Shown piece by piece: positions 8,318 through 18,696 of a DNA stretch of 64,000 nt. The stretch comes from Brachybacterium saurashtrense. GTDB lineage: Bacteria > Actinomycetota > Actinomycetes > Actinomycetales > Dermabacteraceae. The first letter of the stretch is position 1, and the number at the start of each line of letters is the position of its first letter. The notes below the pieces were generated by a model. It was not told the origin of the DNA and made no database searches. It worked only from the letters and a program-made list of their open reading frames with translations. The DNA lies in NCBI RefSeq assembly GCF_003355475.1, contig NZ_CP031356.1, positions 434,001 to 498,000 on the forward strand, written 5' to 3'. The position numbers and the translations under genes are program-made.

Positions 8318-8722
8318 GGGGTTCGTTCCTTCCGGTCCCGGCGTGGGGCCGGGGGTGTACTGCAGGCGAGGGGGCCGCGCCGTGGGCGGGGCGATGCGAC
8401 CACCGTAGGAGCGCGGTGGGGCGCCGGTCAGCGGGCTTGGCAGAGCCGGGCAGGCGATTTGGTGCGTTTTTTAACGAACTGTCCGTCGCCGTGACCCTTC
8501 TGCGCCCCGGCTTGACGAAGCGGAGGCCGATGGCGCACATCGCCGCCGGGCACGGGCGGCGGCGCCGCGGCCTCGCAGCGTCGGGACGCCGCGGCGCGGA
8601 GAGACCGCACCGGCGCACCGACGGGGCGGCGCGCAGTGCGCCTGCGGCGAACAGTGCGAGCCCGGGGTCCACCCAGCGCCTAGAGTCGACCCATCGACGA
8701 TTTCCGGCATGAAGGAGACCCC
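8318..8722. other. 405-nt divergent intergenic region between NlpC/P60 and clpP1
   Basis: No credible gene is seen. It must hold promoters in both directions. A -10-like TAGAGT lies at 8681-8686, 36 nt before the clpP1 start. A small hairpin (ccggc/gccgg, near 8335-8350) lies in the leader of the NlpC/P60 gene. An unusual run of six T (8466-8471) stands out in this GC-rich setting. I looked for a c-di-AMP (ydaO) riboswitch before the hydrolase and could not support one. Confidence 0.5.
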
Positions 8723-9355
8723 GTGTCCTCGCAGAGCACTCAGACCTTCCCGCCCCGCAGCGCGGCGGGCGACACCCCGATGGGGCTGGACGACAACGTC
8801 TACCAGCGCCTCCTGCGCGAGCGGATCGTGTGGCTCGGCTCGGAGGTGCGCGACGAGAACGCCAACGCCATCTGCTCCAAGCTGCTCCTGCTCGCGGCCG
8901 AGGACCCCGAGAAGGACATCTACCTCTACATCAACAGCCCCGGCGGCTCGATCACGGCCGGCATGGCCATCTACGACACCATGCAGTTCGTGAAGCCGGA
9001 CGTGGTGACCGTGGGCATGGGCATGGCCGCGTCGATGGGGCAGTTCCTGCTCTCCTCCGGCACCAAGGGCAAGCGCTACGCCACCCCCCACACCCGCGTG
9101 CTCATGCACCAGCCGCTCGGCGGTCTGGGCGGCACCGCCACCGACATCAAGATCCAGGCGGACCTCATCCTCTCGATGAAGCGCACCCTGGCGGAGCTGA
9201 TCGCCGAGCAGACCGGCAAGAGCGTCGAGCAGATCACCGCCGATTCCGACCGCGACAAGTGGTTCACCGCCACGGAGGCGCTCGAGTACGGATTCATCGA
9301 CAAGATCGTCAGCGGCTCGGGCGACGTCACCGGCGGTGGCGGCACCGCCGAGTGA
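8723..9355 (+). CDS. clpP1: ATP-dependent Clp protease proteolytic subunit, first copy
   Basis: A 210-aa serine peptidase subunit of the Clp proteasome-like barrel. The catalytic triad is readable as Ser104 (GMAASMGQF), His129 (VLMHQPLGG) and Asp178 (DRDKWF). The GTG start follows GGAGA at the correct distance. It is 43 nt upstream of a second clpP. In Actinobacteria ClpP1 and ClpP2 form a mixed tetradecamer and are often essential. The clpX unfoldase follows, so the whole protease is encoded here. No clear ClgR operator was found, although that regulator often controls these operons. Confidence 0.95.
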   Translation: MSSQSTQTFPPRSAAGDTPMGLDDNVYQRLLRERIVWLGSEVRDENANAICSKLLLLAAEDPEKDIYLYINSPGGSITAGMAIYDTMQFVKPDVVTVGMGMAASMGQFLLSSGTKGKRYATPHTRVLMHQPLGGLGGTATDIKIQADLILSMKRTLAELIAEQTGKSVEQITADSDRDKWFTATEALEYGFIDKIVSGSGDVTGGGGTAE

Positions 9356-9398
9356 CCGCCCCGGCAACCACCCTCCGCCCTTCACGCAAGGAGACCCC

Positions 9399-10091
9399 GT
9401 GACCTTCGATCCCCGTCCCTTCGGCGCGATGCCGATCGCCCAGGCCGGCCGTACGGCCCCGATGCCCACCTCGCGCTACGTGCTGCCCCAGTACGAGGAG
9501 CGCACCGCCTACGGCATGAAGCGCCAGGACCCGTACACCAAGCTGTTCGAGGACCGCATCATCTTCCTGGGCGTCCAGGTGGACGACGCCTCGGCCGACG
9601 ACGTCATGGCCCAGCTGCTGGTCCTGGAGTCCCAGGACCCGGACCGCGACATCACGCTGTACATCAACAGCCCGGGCGGCTCCTTCACCGCCCTCACCGC
9701 GATCTACGACACGATGCAGTACATCAAGCCGGAGATCACCACGGTGTGCCTGGGCCAGGCCGCCTCCGCGGCCGCCGTGCTGCTGGCCGCCGGCGCGCCG
9801 GGCAAGCGCCTCGCGCTGCCCAACGCCCGGATCCTCATCCACCAGCCCGCGATGGGCGGCGAGGGCGGCGGCGGTCAGGCCTCCGACCTCGAGATCCAGG
9901 CCAACGAGATCATGCGCATGCGCGAGTGGCTCGAGGAGACCCTCGCCCACCACTCCGGCCGCACCAAGGAGCAGGTGAGCACGGACATCGAGCGCGACAA
10001 GATCCTCACCGCGCAGGCCGCCCTCGAGTACGGCCTGGTGGACCAGGTGCTGGAGTCCCGCAAGGCTCCCGCCGCGCGGATCGCGCAGTGA
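9399..10091 (+). CDS. clpP2: ATP-dependent Clp protease proteolytic subunit, second copy
   Basis: A 230-aa ClpP paralog of clpP1 with Ser123 ([11 protein letters not shown]) and His148 ([10 protein letters not shown]) in the conserved spacing. It has an N-terminal extension of about 30 residues before the body of the fold, typical for actinobacterial ClpP2, which is processed at the N terminus. I start it at GTG 9399, which has GGAGA just upstream, identical in context to clpP1. An open frame runs 63 nt further upstream but begins inside the end of clpP1 and has no ribosome site. A strong terminator-like hairpin follows. Confidence 0.95.
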   Translation: MTFDPRPFGAMPIAQAGRTAPMPTSRYVLPQYEERTAYGMKRQDPYTKLFEDRIIFLGVQVDDASADDVMAQLLVLESQDPDRDITLYINSPGGSFTALTAIYDTMQYIKPEITTVCLGQAASAAAVLLAAGAPGKRLALPNARILIHQPAMGGEGGGGQASDLEIQANEIMRMREWLEETLAHHSGRTKEQVSTDIERDKILTAQAALEYGLVDQVLESRKAPAARIAQ

Positions 10092-10141
10092 CCACGGGCG
10101 GCCGCCCCGCGGAGGAGCGGACCGTCGTGTGAGCCGTGGCG

Positions 10142-10189
10142 GAGCGCGGCAGGGAGGCACGGTGACGCCCGTGCTTCCCTGTCGCGCTC
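10142..10189 (+). terminator. Large hairpin between clpP2 and clpX
   Basis: Arms of 21 nt (10142-10162 and 10169-10189) pair throughout with two G-T wobbles around a 6-nt loop. It separates the clpP1P2 transcript from clpX, so clpX probably also has its own promoter within the 209-nt gap. Confidence 0.7.
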
Positions 10190-10300
10190 TCTGCCTCGGG
10201 TGCCCGCGCGGGAATCTCCTTCGCCGCCCAGCGAGCCTTCGCCGGGGGAGCGGGGGCGCGCCGCTAGACTGGCGGGGCCCGCGCTGAGAAGGAGGACGCT

Positions 10301-11637
<1,337 letters not shown>

Positions 11638-11641
<4 letters not shown>

Positions 11642-11994
11642 CGGGCACGGATCCGTCGGCCGCCTCCGCCGCCGACCTGCGCGAGCAGGACGTCGAGCGC
11701 GCCCGCGAGCTGCTGCGCGCGGAGCGGCGCAGCATCGACAACATCGACGCGGCCCTGGTGCACCTGCTCGCCGAGCGCTTCTCCCACACGCAGCGGGTGG
11801 GGCTGCTGAAGGCCGAGCACGGGCTGCCGCCCGCGGACCCGTCCCGGGAGCAGGAGCAGATCGCGCGCCTGCGCGAGCTCGCCGACGAGGCCGGGCTGGA
11901 CCCCACCTTCGCCGAGGCGTTCCTGCGGTTCATCGTCACCGAGGTGATCCGCCACCACGAGCGGCTCCGCGACGAGGGCGCGGAGACGGTCTAA
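11638..11994 (+). CDS. Chorismate mutase, AroQ class
   Basis: A 118-aa small all-helical protein of the AroQ type that rearranges chorismate to prephenate at the branch to Phe and Tyr. Visible features are [34 protein letters not shown] (helix 1 with the conserved Arg and Lys pair), then [23 protein letters not shown] and the closing helix [14 protein letters not shown]. This is the arrangement of the short actinobacterial chorismate mutases that need the DAHP synthase as partner for full activity. It overlaps clpX by ATGA and is therefore translationally coupled to it, although there is no obvious functional link. Confidence 0.85.
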
Positions 11995-12016
11995 CCTGCG
12001 CTGATAGGATCCCGTC

Positions 12017-15000
12017 ATGGCTCGCCTCACATTCCTCGACTGGCCGGTTCTGCGCCAGCTGCGCGGAGCGGATCCGACCGGACGCGGCACCGCCGTCACG
12101 TCCTCGCGGACCCGCGGCATCGCGCCGCGCACCGCGGAGGCGGACGGCATGGCCGAGAGCGTCTGCCCCTACTGCGCCGTCGGCTGCAGCCAGCGGATCT
12201 TCCACAAGGACGGCCGCGTCATCCAGATCGAGGGCAACCCGCACTCCCCGGTCTCCCGGGGGCGCCTGTGCCCGAAGGGCGCCGCCAGCGAGCAGCTCGT
12301 CAACTCCTCCCTGCGCCAGACCACGGTCCGCTACCGCCGCCCCTACGGGACCGAGTGGGAGGACCTCGATCTCGACACCGCGATGGACATGATCGCGGAC
12401 CGCTTCCTCCAGGCGCGCCGCGACCACTGGGAGGACGAGGACGAGCACGGCCATCCCCTCCGGCGCACGATGGGCATCGCCAGCCTCGGCGGCGCGACCA
12501 TCGACAACGAGGAGAACTATCTGATCAAGAAGTTCTTCACGGCGGCGGGCGCCATCCAGATGGAGAACCAGGCCCGCATATGACACTCCGCCACGGTTCC
12601 CAGTCTGGGAGCCTCGTTCGGTCGTGGCGGTGCCACGAACACGGTGCAGGACTTCGCCAACGCTGACCTCATCGTCATCGAGGGCTCGAACATGGCCGAG
12701 GCCCATCCGGTCGCCTTCCAGTGGGTGATCGAGGCGAAGAAGCGCGGGGCCCGCGTGATCCACGTCGATCCGCGCTTCACGCGCACCTCCGCCAACGCGG
12801 ACCGACACATCCCGATCCGCACCGGCACGGACATCGTGCTGCTGGGCGGCGTGATCCGGCACGTGCTCGAGAACGAGCTGTACTTCGCGGAGTACGTCAG
12901 CGCGTACACGAACGCCTCGACGCTCATCTCCGAGGAGTACGGGGACCCCGAGGACCTCGACGGCCTGTTCTCGGGCTACGACCCGGAGACCGGCACCTAC
13001 GACAACTCCACCTGGGCGTACGCCGGGGACCCGGAGAGGATCGCGCGCGGCCTGCCCGAACGGGACGAGACGCTGCAGCACCCCCGCACCGTCTTCCAGA
13101 TCCTGAAGCGCCACTACGCGCGCTACACCCCGCAGATGGTGCAGGACACCTGCGGCATCTCCCCGGAGGACTTCGAGTACCTCGCCACCGCGATCGCGGA
13201 GAACTCCGGCCGTGAGAAGACCACGATGTTCGCCTATGCGCTGGGCTGGACCCAGCACCAGGGCGGGGCGCAGATGATCCGCACCTCGGGGATCCTCCAG
13301 CTCCTCATGGGCAACGTGGGCCGGCCCGGCGGCGGCATCATGGCTCTGCGCGGCCACGCCACCATCCAGGGCTCCACCGACATCCCCACGCTCTACCACA
13401 TCCTCCCCGGCTACCTGCCGATGCCGAAGGCCGGGCAGGACGACTTCGCGGAGTACGCACGCGGGATCGGGAAGAAGGAGCAGAAGGGCTTCTGGGCGAA
13501 CGCGGACGTCTACGCGATCAACCTCCTGAAGGCCTGGTGGGGGGATCACGCCACCGCGGAGAACGACTGGGGATTCCATCACCTGCCCCGGCTCACCGGC
13601 GCGCACGGCACCTACCAGACCGTCATGCGGATGCTCGAGGGCGACGTGGACGGGTACTTCCTGTTCGGCCAGAACCCGGCGGTCGGCTCGGCCAACGGGC
13701 GCATGCAGCGGCTGGGGATGTCGAAGCTGAAGTGGATGGTGGTGCGCGACTTCTACATGATCGAATCGGCGACGTTCTGGCGCGACGGGCCGGAGATCGA
13801 GTCCGGGGAGCTCTCCCCGGAGCAGATCGGGACGGAGATGTTCTTCCTCCCCGCCGCGAACCATGCCGAGAAGTCCGGCTCGTTCACGCAGACCCAGCGC
13901 ATGGTGCAGTGGCGGGACAAGGCCGTGGACGCGCCCGGCGATGCGCGCAGCGACCTCGAGTTCATGTACGAGCTGGGGCGACGCATCCGGGAGAAGCTCG
14001 CCGGCTCCACCGATCCCCGCGACCGGCCGATCCTGGACCTCACCTGGGACTATCCGGTGGACGAGCACGGCGACCCGGACGCCGAGGCGGTGCTCGCGGA
14101 GATCAACGGCCGCCACCTCTCGGGGGAGAGGGCCGGGCAGCCGCTGGACTCCTTCGGCGAGATGAGGGACGACGGCTCCACCATCGGCGGCTGCTGGGTC
14201 TATGCCGGCGTCTACGCGGGCGGTGTGAACCGCGCCCGCCGGCGCACCCCCGGCAGCGAGCAGGACGAGACCGCGGCCGACTGGGGCTGGGCCTGGCCCG
14301 CGAACCGGCGGATCCTCTACAACCGCGCCTCCGCGGATCCCGAGGGCAGGCCCTGGAGCGAGCGCAAGAAGTGGGTCTGGTGGGACGAGGAGTCCGGGAC
14401 GTGGACCGGCAAGGACGTGCCGGACTTCCCGCCGACCAAACGCCCCGACGATCCCGGCGACCCCGATCGGGGCGGCGCCGCGGCGCTCGCGGGCACCGAC
14501 GCCTTCATCATGCAGGCCGACGGCCGGGGATGGCTCTTCGCGCCCACCGGCATGGTGGACGGTCCGATGCCGACGCACTACGAGGCGCCGGAGTCGAACA
14601 TCCGCAACCCCCTGTACACGCAGCAGTCCAATCCCACCCGCGTCACCTTCCGGGACGAGGACAACCTCAGCTCCCCGGGGGCGATGGGTGAGGGCGGCGA
14701 GGTGTACCCGTACGTGTTCACCACCTACCGGATCACCGAGCACCACACCGCCGGCGGCATGAGCCGCTTCCTGCCCTACCTCTCCGAGCTCCAGCCGGAG
14801 ATGTACTGCGAGGTCTCCCCGGAGCTGGCCGAGGAGATCGGTCTCGAGCCCTACGGCTGGGCGACCATCATCTCGGCGCGCAATGCGATCGAGGCGAAGG
14901 TGCTGGTCACCGAGCGGATGACTCCGCTGCGCGTGGGGGAGCGGACGGTCCACCAGATCGGTCTGCCCTTCCACTGGGGCCGCGGCCGCGAGGCCGTGGT

Positions 15001-15313
15001 CCAGGGCGACGGCGCGAACGACCTGATCGGCATGAACCTCGATGCCAACACCCAGATCCAGAACAGCAAGAACAACTCGTGCACGATCATCCCGGGGCGT
15101 CGCCCCCAGGGGGCCGGGCGTGCGGAGCTCGTGGAGGACTACCGCCGTCGGGCCGGGCTGATCCCCGCGCTGCACCCGCAGGTCGACGGGGCCGAGGGCG
15201 CACCCGGCGCCGGCCCGGTCACGGAGGCGACCCCGCATGCGATGCGCGGCCCCGACGAAGCGCCCGCCGCGCCCACGGGAGAGCCGTCGATGAAGGAGAT
15301 GAGGAACCGATGA
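12017..15313 (+). CDS. fdhA: Formate dehydrogenase alpha subunit, selenoprotein read through TGA at codon 189
   Basis: A 1098-aa molybdopterin oxidoreductase if the TGA at 12581-12583 is decoded as selenocysteine. The [4Fe-4S] motif is Cys50, Cys53, Cys57 and Cys85 (CPYCAVGC, GRLCPKG). Codon 189 follows ENQARI and is followed by HSATVPSLGASFGRGG, exactly the site where FdnG/FdhF carry Sec (NQARV-U-HGPTV in E. coli). The two halves are in the same frame, both sides are conserved, and a SECIS-like hairpin and selABCD lie alongside. There is no twin-arginine signal, unlike E. coli FdnG, so the complex probably faces the cytoplasm, as in other actinobacterial enzymes. It oxidises formate to CO2. 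The ATG lies 8 nt after TAGGAT (12004-12009), which may be a -10 box or provide a weak ribosome site. Confidence 0.93.
12588..12630 (+). promoter_or_regulatory. Bacterial SECIS element in fdhA mRNA
   Basis: Directly after the TGA, a lower 7-bp stem (12588-12594 with 12624-12630) encloses an apical hairpin. Its 7-bp stem is 12595-12601 with 12607-12613 (one G-T wobble) and its loop is AGTCT (12602-12606). The loop starts 18 nt after TGA, the same spacing as in E. coli fdhF, where the loop is GGUCU. SelB would bind this loop to deliver Sec-tRNA. Seen by hand folding. Confidence 0.8.
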
Positions 15314-16311
15314 GCCTGCTCGCAGGACCAGGAGGTCCCGCCGCGGAGACCGGGTGGGGACACGACCACGAGCGCAAGGGCTTCTTCACCGACACCTCGA
15401 TCTGCATCGGCTGCAAGGCCTGCGAGGTGGCGTGCAAGGAGTGGAACCGCAACCCGATCGACGGGAACCTCGAGATCCTCGGCTCGAGCTACGACAACAC
15501 CGGCGAGCTCGGGGCGAACACGTGGCGCCACGTCGCCTTCGTCGAGCAGGGCCAGGAGCGGATCGAGGAGGCGCGCGAGTCCGGGCGGAAGCTCGTCAGC
15601 CTGGGCATGCCGGGGATCGGCCCGACGTCCTCCGGGCCGCGCGGCGCGACCCCCGCCGGCGATCTCTCGCAGGTGGACCGCACCCCGCCGGACACCCCCG
15701 AGTTCCGCTGGCTGATGTCCTCGGACGTGTGCAAGCACTGCACCAACGCCGGCTGCCTGGACGTGTGCCCGACGGGTGCGATCTTCCGCTCCGAGTTCGG
15801 CTCCGTGGTGGTCCAGCAGGACGTGTGCAACGGCTGCGGTACCTGCGTGAGCGCCTGCCCCTTCGGCGTCATCGAGCGCCGGGACGACGGCACCGTCTCC
15901 CCGTTCGCGGTGCGCGAGGAGGAGGATCCCCGCCACGGCACCGCCAGCAAGTGCACGCTGTGCTACGACCGCCTCGTCGACGGCGAGCAGCCGGCCTGCT
16001 CCGCGACCTGCCCCACCCAGTCGATCACCTTCGGCGACCATCCGGATCTCGCGCAGGAGGCGACGCAGCGCGTGGCGGACCTGCATGAGCGGGGGATGAC
16101 CGAGGCGCGGCTGTACGGCACGAACCCCAAGGACGGCGTGGGCGGCACCGGATCGGTGTTCCTGCTGCTGGACGAGCCGGAGGTGTACGGCCTCCCGCCG
16201 GACCCGCAGGTGCCCACGAAGTCGCTGCCCCGCCTCTACGCCCGCACCGGCCTGGCCGCGGCGGGCATGGTCGCCGCGGTGGCGCTGTCCTTCCTGGGGG
16301 CGCGCCGATGA
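15310..16311 (+). CDS. fdhB: Formate dehydrogenase iron-sulfur (beta) subunit
   Basis: A 333-aa electron-transfer subunit with four ferredoxin-type cysteine clusters: CIGCKACEVAC, CKHCTNAGCLDVC, CNGCGTCVSAC and CTLCYDRL...CSATC, which would carry four [4Fe-4S] centres. A hydrophobic C-terminal segment (TGLAAAGMVAAVALSFLG) is a single membrane anchor, as in FdnH-like subunits. It conducts electrons from FdhA to the NrfD-type membrane subunit. I start at the ATG that overlaps the fdhA stop by 4 nt; the longer frame upstream lies inside fdhA. It in turn overlaps the next gene by 4 nt. Confidence 0.95.
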   Translation: MSLLAGPGGPAAETGWGHDHERKGFFTDTSICIGCKACEVACKEWNRNPIDGNLEILGSSYDNTGELGANTWRHVAFVEQGQERIEEARESGRKLVSLGMPGIGPTSSGPRGATPAGDLSQVDRTPPDTPEFRWLMSSDVCKHCTNAGCLDVCPTGAIFRSEFGSVVVQQDVCNGCGTCVSACPFGVIERRDDGTVSPFAVREEEDPRHGTASKCTLCYDRLVDGEQPACSATCPTQSITFGDHPDLAQEATQRVADLHERGMTEARLYGTNPKDGVGGTGSVFLLLDEPEVYGLPPDPQVPTKSLPRLYARTGLAAAGMVAAVALSFLGARR

Positions 16312-17426
16312 GCCTCACCGAGTTCGACGCGGACCGCCCGCCGGAGAAGCCCCGACGCCGTCGCGGCGGCGGGAAGCGCCGCCGACGCCTCGGCCTCGGC
16401 GAGGTCGGGATGGGCGACGGCTCCCGCGAGGGCGCCGTCGTCGAGGACGTCGAGGTCGAGCGGTCCGACGAGTACGACTCCTACTACGGGCGCCCCATCG
16501 TCAAGGCGCCGCCGTGGAAGGCGCCGATCGCCGTGTACCTGTTCCTCGGCGGGGTCGCCGGCGGCTCCGGCCTGCTCGCCGCCGGGGCCCAGTGCACGGG
16601 CAGGCCGCTGCTGCGACGCAACGCCCGGCTGATGGCGCTGGGCACCATCGGCCTCGGCACCGTGGCCCTCATCGAGGACCTCGGCCGGCCCGAGCGCTTC
16701 CTGAACATGATGCGGACCGTCAAGGTCACCAGCCCCATGAGCCTCGGCACCTGGGTGGTGGGCGGCTTCGCCTCCCTGTCCGGCGTGCTCGGCGTGCTCG
16801 AGGTCGACCGCCTGACGGGGGAGAAGCTGCCGCTCGGGGCGATGCGCCCCCTGCTCCGGGCCGGCGAGGGCCCCGCCTCCCTGGGCCAGGCCGTCCTCGC
16901 CCCGCTGCTCGCCTCCTACACCGGGGCGCTGCTGGGCAACACCGTGGTCCCCACCTGGGAGGCCGGCCGCGGGCAGCTGCCCTTCCTGTTCGCCTCCTCC
17001 GCGAGCCTCGCCGCAGGCGGGGCCGCGATGGTGACCACCCCGGTCCGCGAGGCGGGTCCCGCCCGTCTCCTCGCGATCGCCGGGGTCGCGGGCGATCTGG
17101 TGTCCATGCACCGCATGAAGGCGTCGATGCATCCGCTGGAGCGGGAGCCGCTGGAGAGCGGCACGCCCGGACGGCTGCTCACCTGGGCGGAGCGCCTCGC
17201 GGTCGGCGGCGGACTCGCCACCGTGCTCGGCAGGCGCAGCCGCGTGCTCGCCGCGGCCGGCGGTGCGGCGCTTCTGACCGCCTCGGCCCTGACCCGCTTC
17301 GGCGTGCTGAACGCGGGGCTCGAGTCCGTGAAGGATCCCCGGCGCGTGGTCGCGCCGCAGAAGGCGCGCCTGGCGGCACGGCGCGCCGCCGGGATCACCG
17401 ACGACTCGATCACCACCGCCGGCTGA
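16308..17426 (+). CDS. NrfD/PsrC-family membrane subunit of formate dehydrogenase
   Basis: A 372-aa membrane protein that would take electrons from FdhB and reduce quinone. A ~70-residue hydrophilic N terminus rich in Arg (RRRRGGGKRRRR) precedes the transmembrane bundle, which starts with AVYLFLGGVAGGSGLLAAGA, the usual NrfD opening. The motif EDLGRPERFLNMMR is the conserved NrfD loop, followed by LGTWVVGGFASLSG. There are about eight hydrophobic segments. It replaces the cytochrome b FdnI type subunit. Translationally coupled to fdhB by ATGA overlap. The basic N-terminal stretch is unusual and may interact with lipids or the FdhAB head. Confidence 0.9.
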   Translation: MSLTEFDADRPPEKPRRRRGGGKRRRRLGLGEVGMGDGSREGAVVEDVEVERSDEYDSYYGRPIVKAPPWKAPIAVYLFLGGVAGGSGLLAAGAQCTGRPLLRRNARLMALGTIGLGTVALIEDLGRPERFLNMMRTVKVTSPMSLGTWVVGGFASLSGVLGVLEVDRLTGEKLPLGAMRPLLRAGEGPASLGQAVLAPLLASYTGALLGNTVVPTWEAGRGQLPFLFASSASLAAGGAAMVTTPVREAGPARLLAIAGVAGDLVSMHRMKASMHPLEREPLESGTPGRLLTWAERLAVGGGLATVLGRRSRVLAAAGGAALLTASALTRFGVLNAGLESVKDPRRVVAPQKARLAARRAAGITDDSITTAG

Positions 17427-17430
17427 CCGG

Positions 17431-18450
17431 TCAGCGCACCTCGATCCCCTCGCCCGCGACGGTCTCGCCGATCACGGGGTAGCCGGGCACCTCGCCGATG
17501 ACCAGCAGGCCGCCGCTGGTCTGCGCATCGGCGAGCAGCAGCAGGTCGTCCTCGACGATGCCGGGACCGGCCTCGACAGCATGCCGCACCCAGTCGAGGT
17601 TCCGCCGCGTGCCGCCGGAGACGTACCCGTCGCGCAGCGCCTCCGCGGCCCCGTCCACGAGCGGCACCGCGGCACGGTCGACCACCATGCCCACCGAGGA
17701 GGCGCGGCCCATCTTGAACAGGTGCCCGAGCAGGCCGAAGCCGGTCACGTCGGTGGCGGCCCGCGCCCCGGCCGCGAGGGCGGCGCGGGAGGCATCCCGG
17801 TTCAGGGTGGTCATCACGTCGATCGCCGCGCTCGAGACCTCGCCGGTGGACTTCATGCGGTTGTTCAGCAGCCCCACGCCGAGCGGCTTCGTGAGCGTGA
17901 TCGGCAGCCCGGCCGCCGCGGCGTCGTTGCGCAGCAGGCGCTCCGGGTCCGCGGTGCCGGTGACGGCCATGCCGTACTTCGGCTCGGGATCGTCGACCGA
18001 GTGGCCGCCGATGACCGGCACCCCGGCCTCCGTCGCGATCGCCAGCCCGCCCGCGAGCACCTGCTGCAGCAGCTCGTAGGGCAGCACCTCGCGGGGCCAG
18101 CCCACGAGGTTGATCGCGACGACGGGCTCGCCGCCCATCGCGTAGATGTCGCTGAGCGCGTTGGCGGCGGCGATGCGGCCCCAGTCGTGGGCGTCGTCGA
18201 CGACGGGGGTGAAGAAGTCCGCGGTGGAGAGCACGGCGGTGTCGCTGTCCGGCCCGCCGATCCGCACCGCGGCGGCGTCGTCCCCGTCGTCCAGGCCCAC
18301 GATCACCTGGTCGTATTGCTGCCCGGCGAGGGTGGAGACGACCTCCTCGAGCTCCCCCGGCGGGATCTTCGAGGCGCAGCCGCCTCCGTGCGCCATCGTG
18401 GTCAGGCGGATCGCGGGGCGGGCGAGGGGCTGGATCAGGTCGTCGCTCAT
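17431..18450 (-). CDS. selD: Selenide, water dikinase (selenophosphate synthetase)
   Basis: A 339-aa ATP-dependent enzyme making selenophosphate from selenide, the Se donor for SelA. The active site is AHGGGCASKI with Cys25 and Lys28, matching Cys17 and Lys20 of E. coli SelD; the nearby second Cys of E. coli (Cys19) is Ser here. Other conserved blocks are GLDDGDDAAAVRI, TADFFTPVVDD, AANALSDIYAMGG and IGGHSVDDPEPKYG. The enzyme is the Cys form, not itself a selenoprotein. It is convergent with the FDH operon (4 nt between stop codons) and divergent from selC-selA-selB, sharing a ~97-nt promoter region with selC. Confidence 0.95.
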   Translation of the reverse strand: MSDDLIQPLARPAIRLTTMAHGGGCASKIPPGELEEVVSTLAGQQYDQVIVGLDDGDDAAAVRIGGPDSDTAVLSTADFFTPVVDDAHDWGRIAAANALSDIYAMGGEPVVAINLVGWPREVLPYELLQQVLAGGLAIATEAGVPVIGGHSVDDPEPKYGMAVTGTADPERLLRNDAAAAGLPITLTKPLGVGLLNNRMKSTGEVSSAAIDVMTTLNRDASRAALAAGARAATDVTGFGLLGHLFKMGRASSVGMVVDRAAVPLVDGAAEALRDGYVSGGTRRNLDWVRHAVEAGPGIVEDDLLLLADAQTSGGLLVIGEVPGYPVIGETVAGEGIEVR

Positions 18451-18547
18451 GCCCCGACGATAGCCCGCGGCGTCGCGGGCACGACATGTCCGTCCCGGAC
18501 TCGGATCCGTGGATCTTCGCAGGTCCGGCGGTGATATCGTCACTCGC

Positions 18548-18642
18548 GGAGGCGTACGTGTCCTGGTGGGCGCCCCGGTCTTCAAAACCGGTGAGTCCGA
18601 GCATCTCGGGCTGGCGGGTTCGATTCCCGTCCGCCTCCGCCA
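18548..18642 (+). tRNA. selC: tRNA-Sec (anticodon TCA)
   Basis: A 95-nt tRNA with encoded GCCA 3' end. The acceptor GGAGGCG pairs with CGCCTCC, the anticodon stem is CCGG/CCGG with loop containing TCA (CTTCAAAA), the variable arm is long (stem around AGTCCGAG...TCGGGCT), and the T arm is CGGGTTCGATTCCCG. The long variable arm and UCA anticodon distinguish it from tRNA-Ser. It would be charged with Ser, converted by SelA and carried by SelB to the TGA in fdhA. It lies 54 nt upstream of selA, probably co-transcribed. Confidence 0.95.
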
Positions 18643-18696
18643 GCTTCCGGGCCGCCGGCGCCACCCGCCTGCGGCCCCGTACCCCGAGGAGGAGCC

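Noticed and set aside
8318-8560. c-di-AMP (ydaO) riboswitch before the NlpC/P60 gene
   Set aside because: Such riboswitches often precede actinobacterial cell-wall hydrolases, but I found none of the conserved blocks in the minus-strand leader; only a small GC hairpin is present.
12017-12100. Twin-arginine signal on FdhA
   Set aside because: The N terminus has no SRRxFLK-type motif or hydrophobic core; the protein is predicted to stay in the cytoplasm.
12581-12583. Nonsense mutation splitting fdhA into two pseudogene fragments
   Set aside because: The TGA is at the conserved Sec/Cys position, a SECIS-like hairpin follows, both halves are intact and all sel genes are adjacent. Readthrough as selenocysteine explains everything better than decay.
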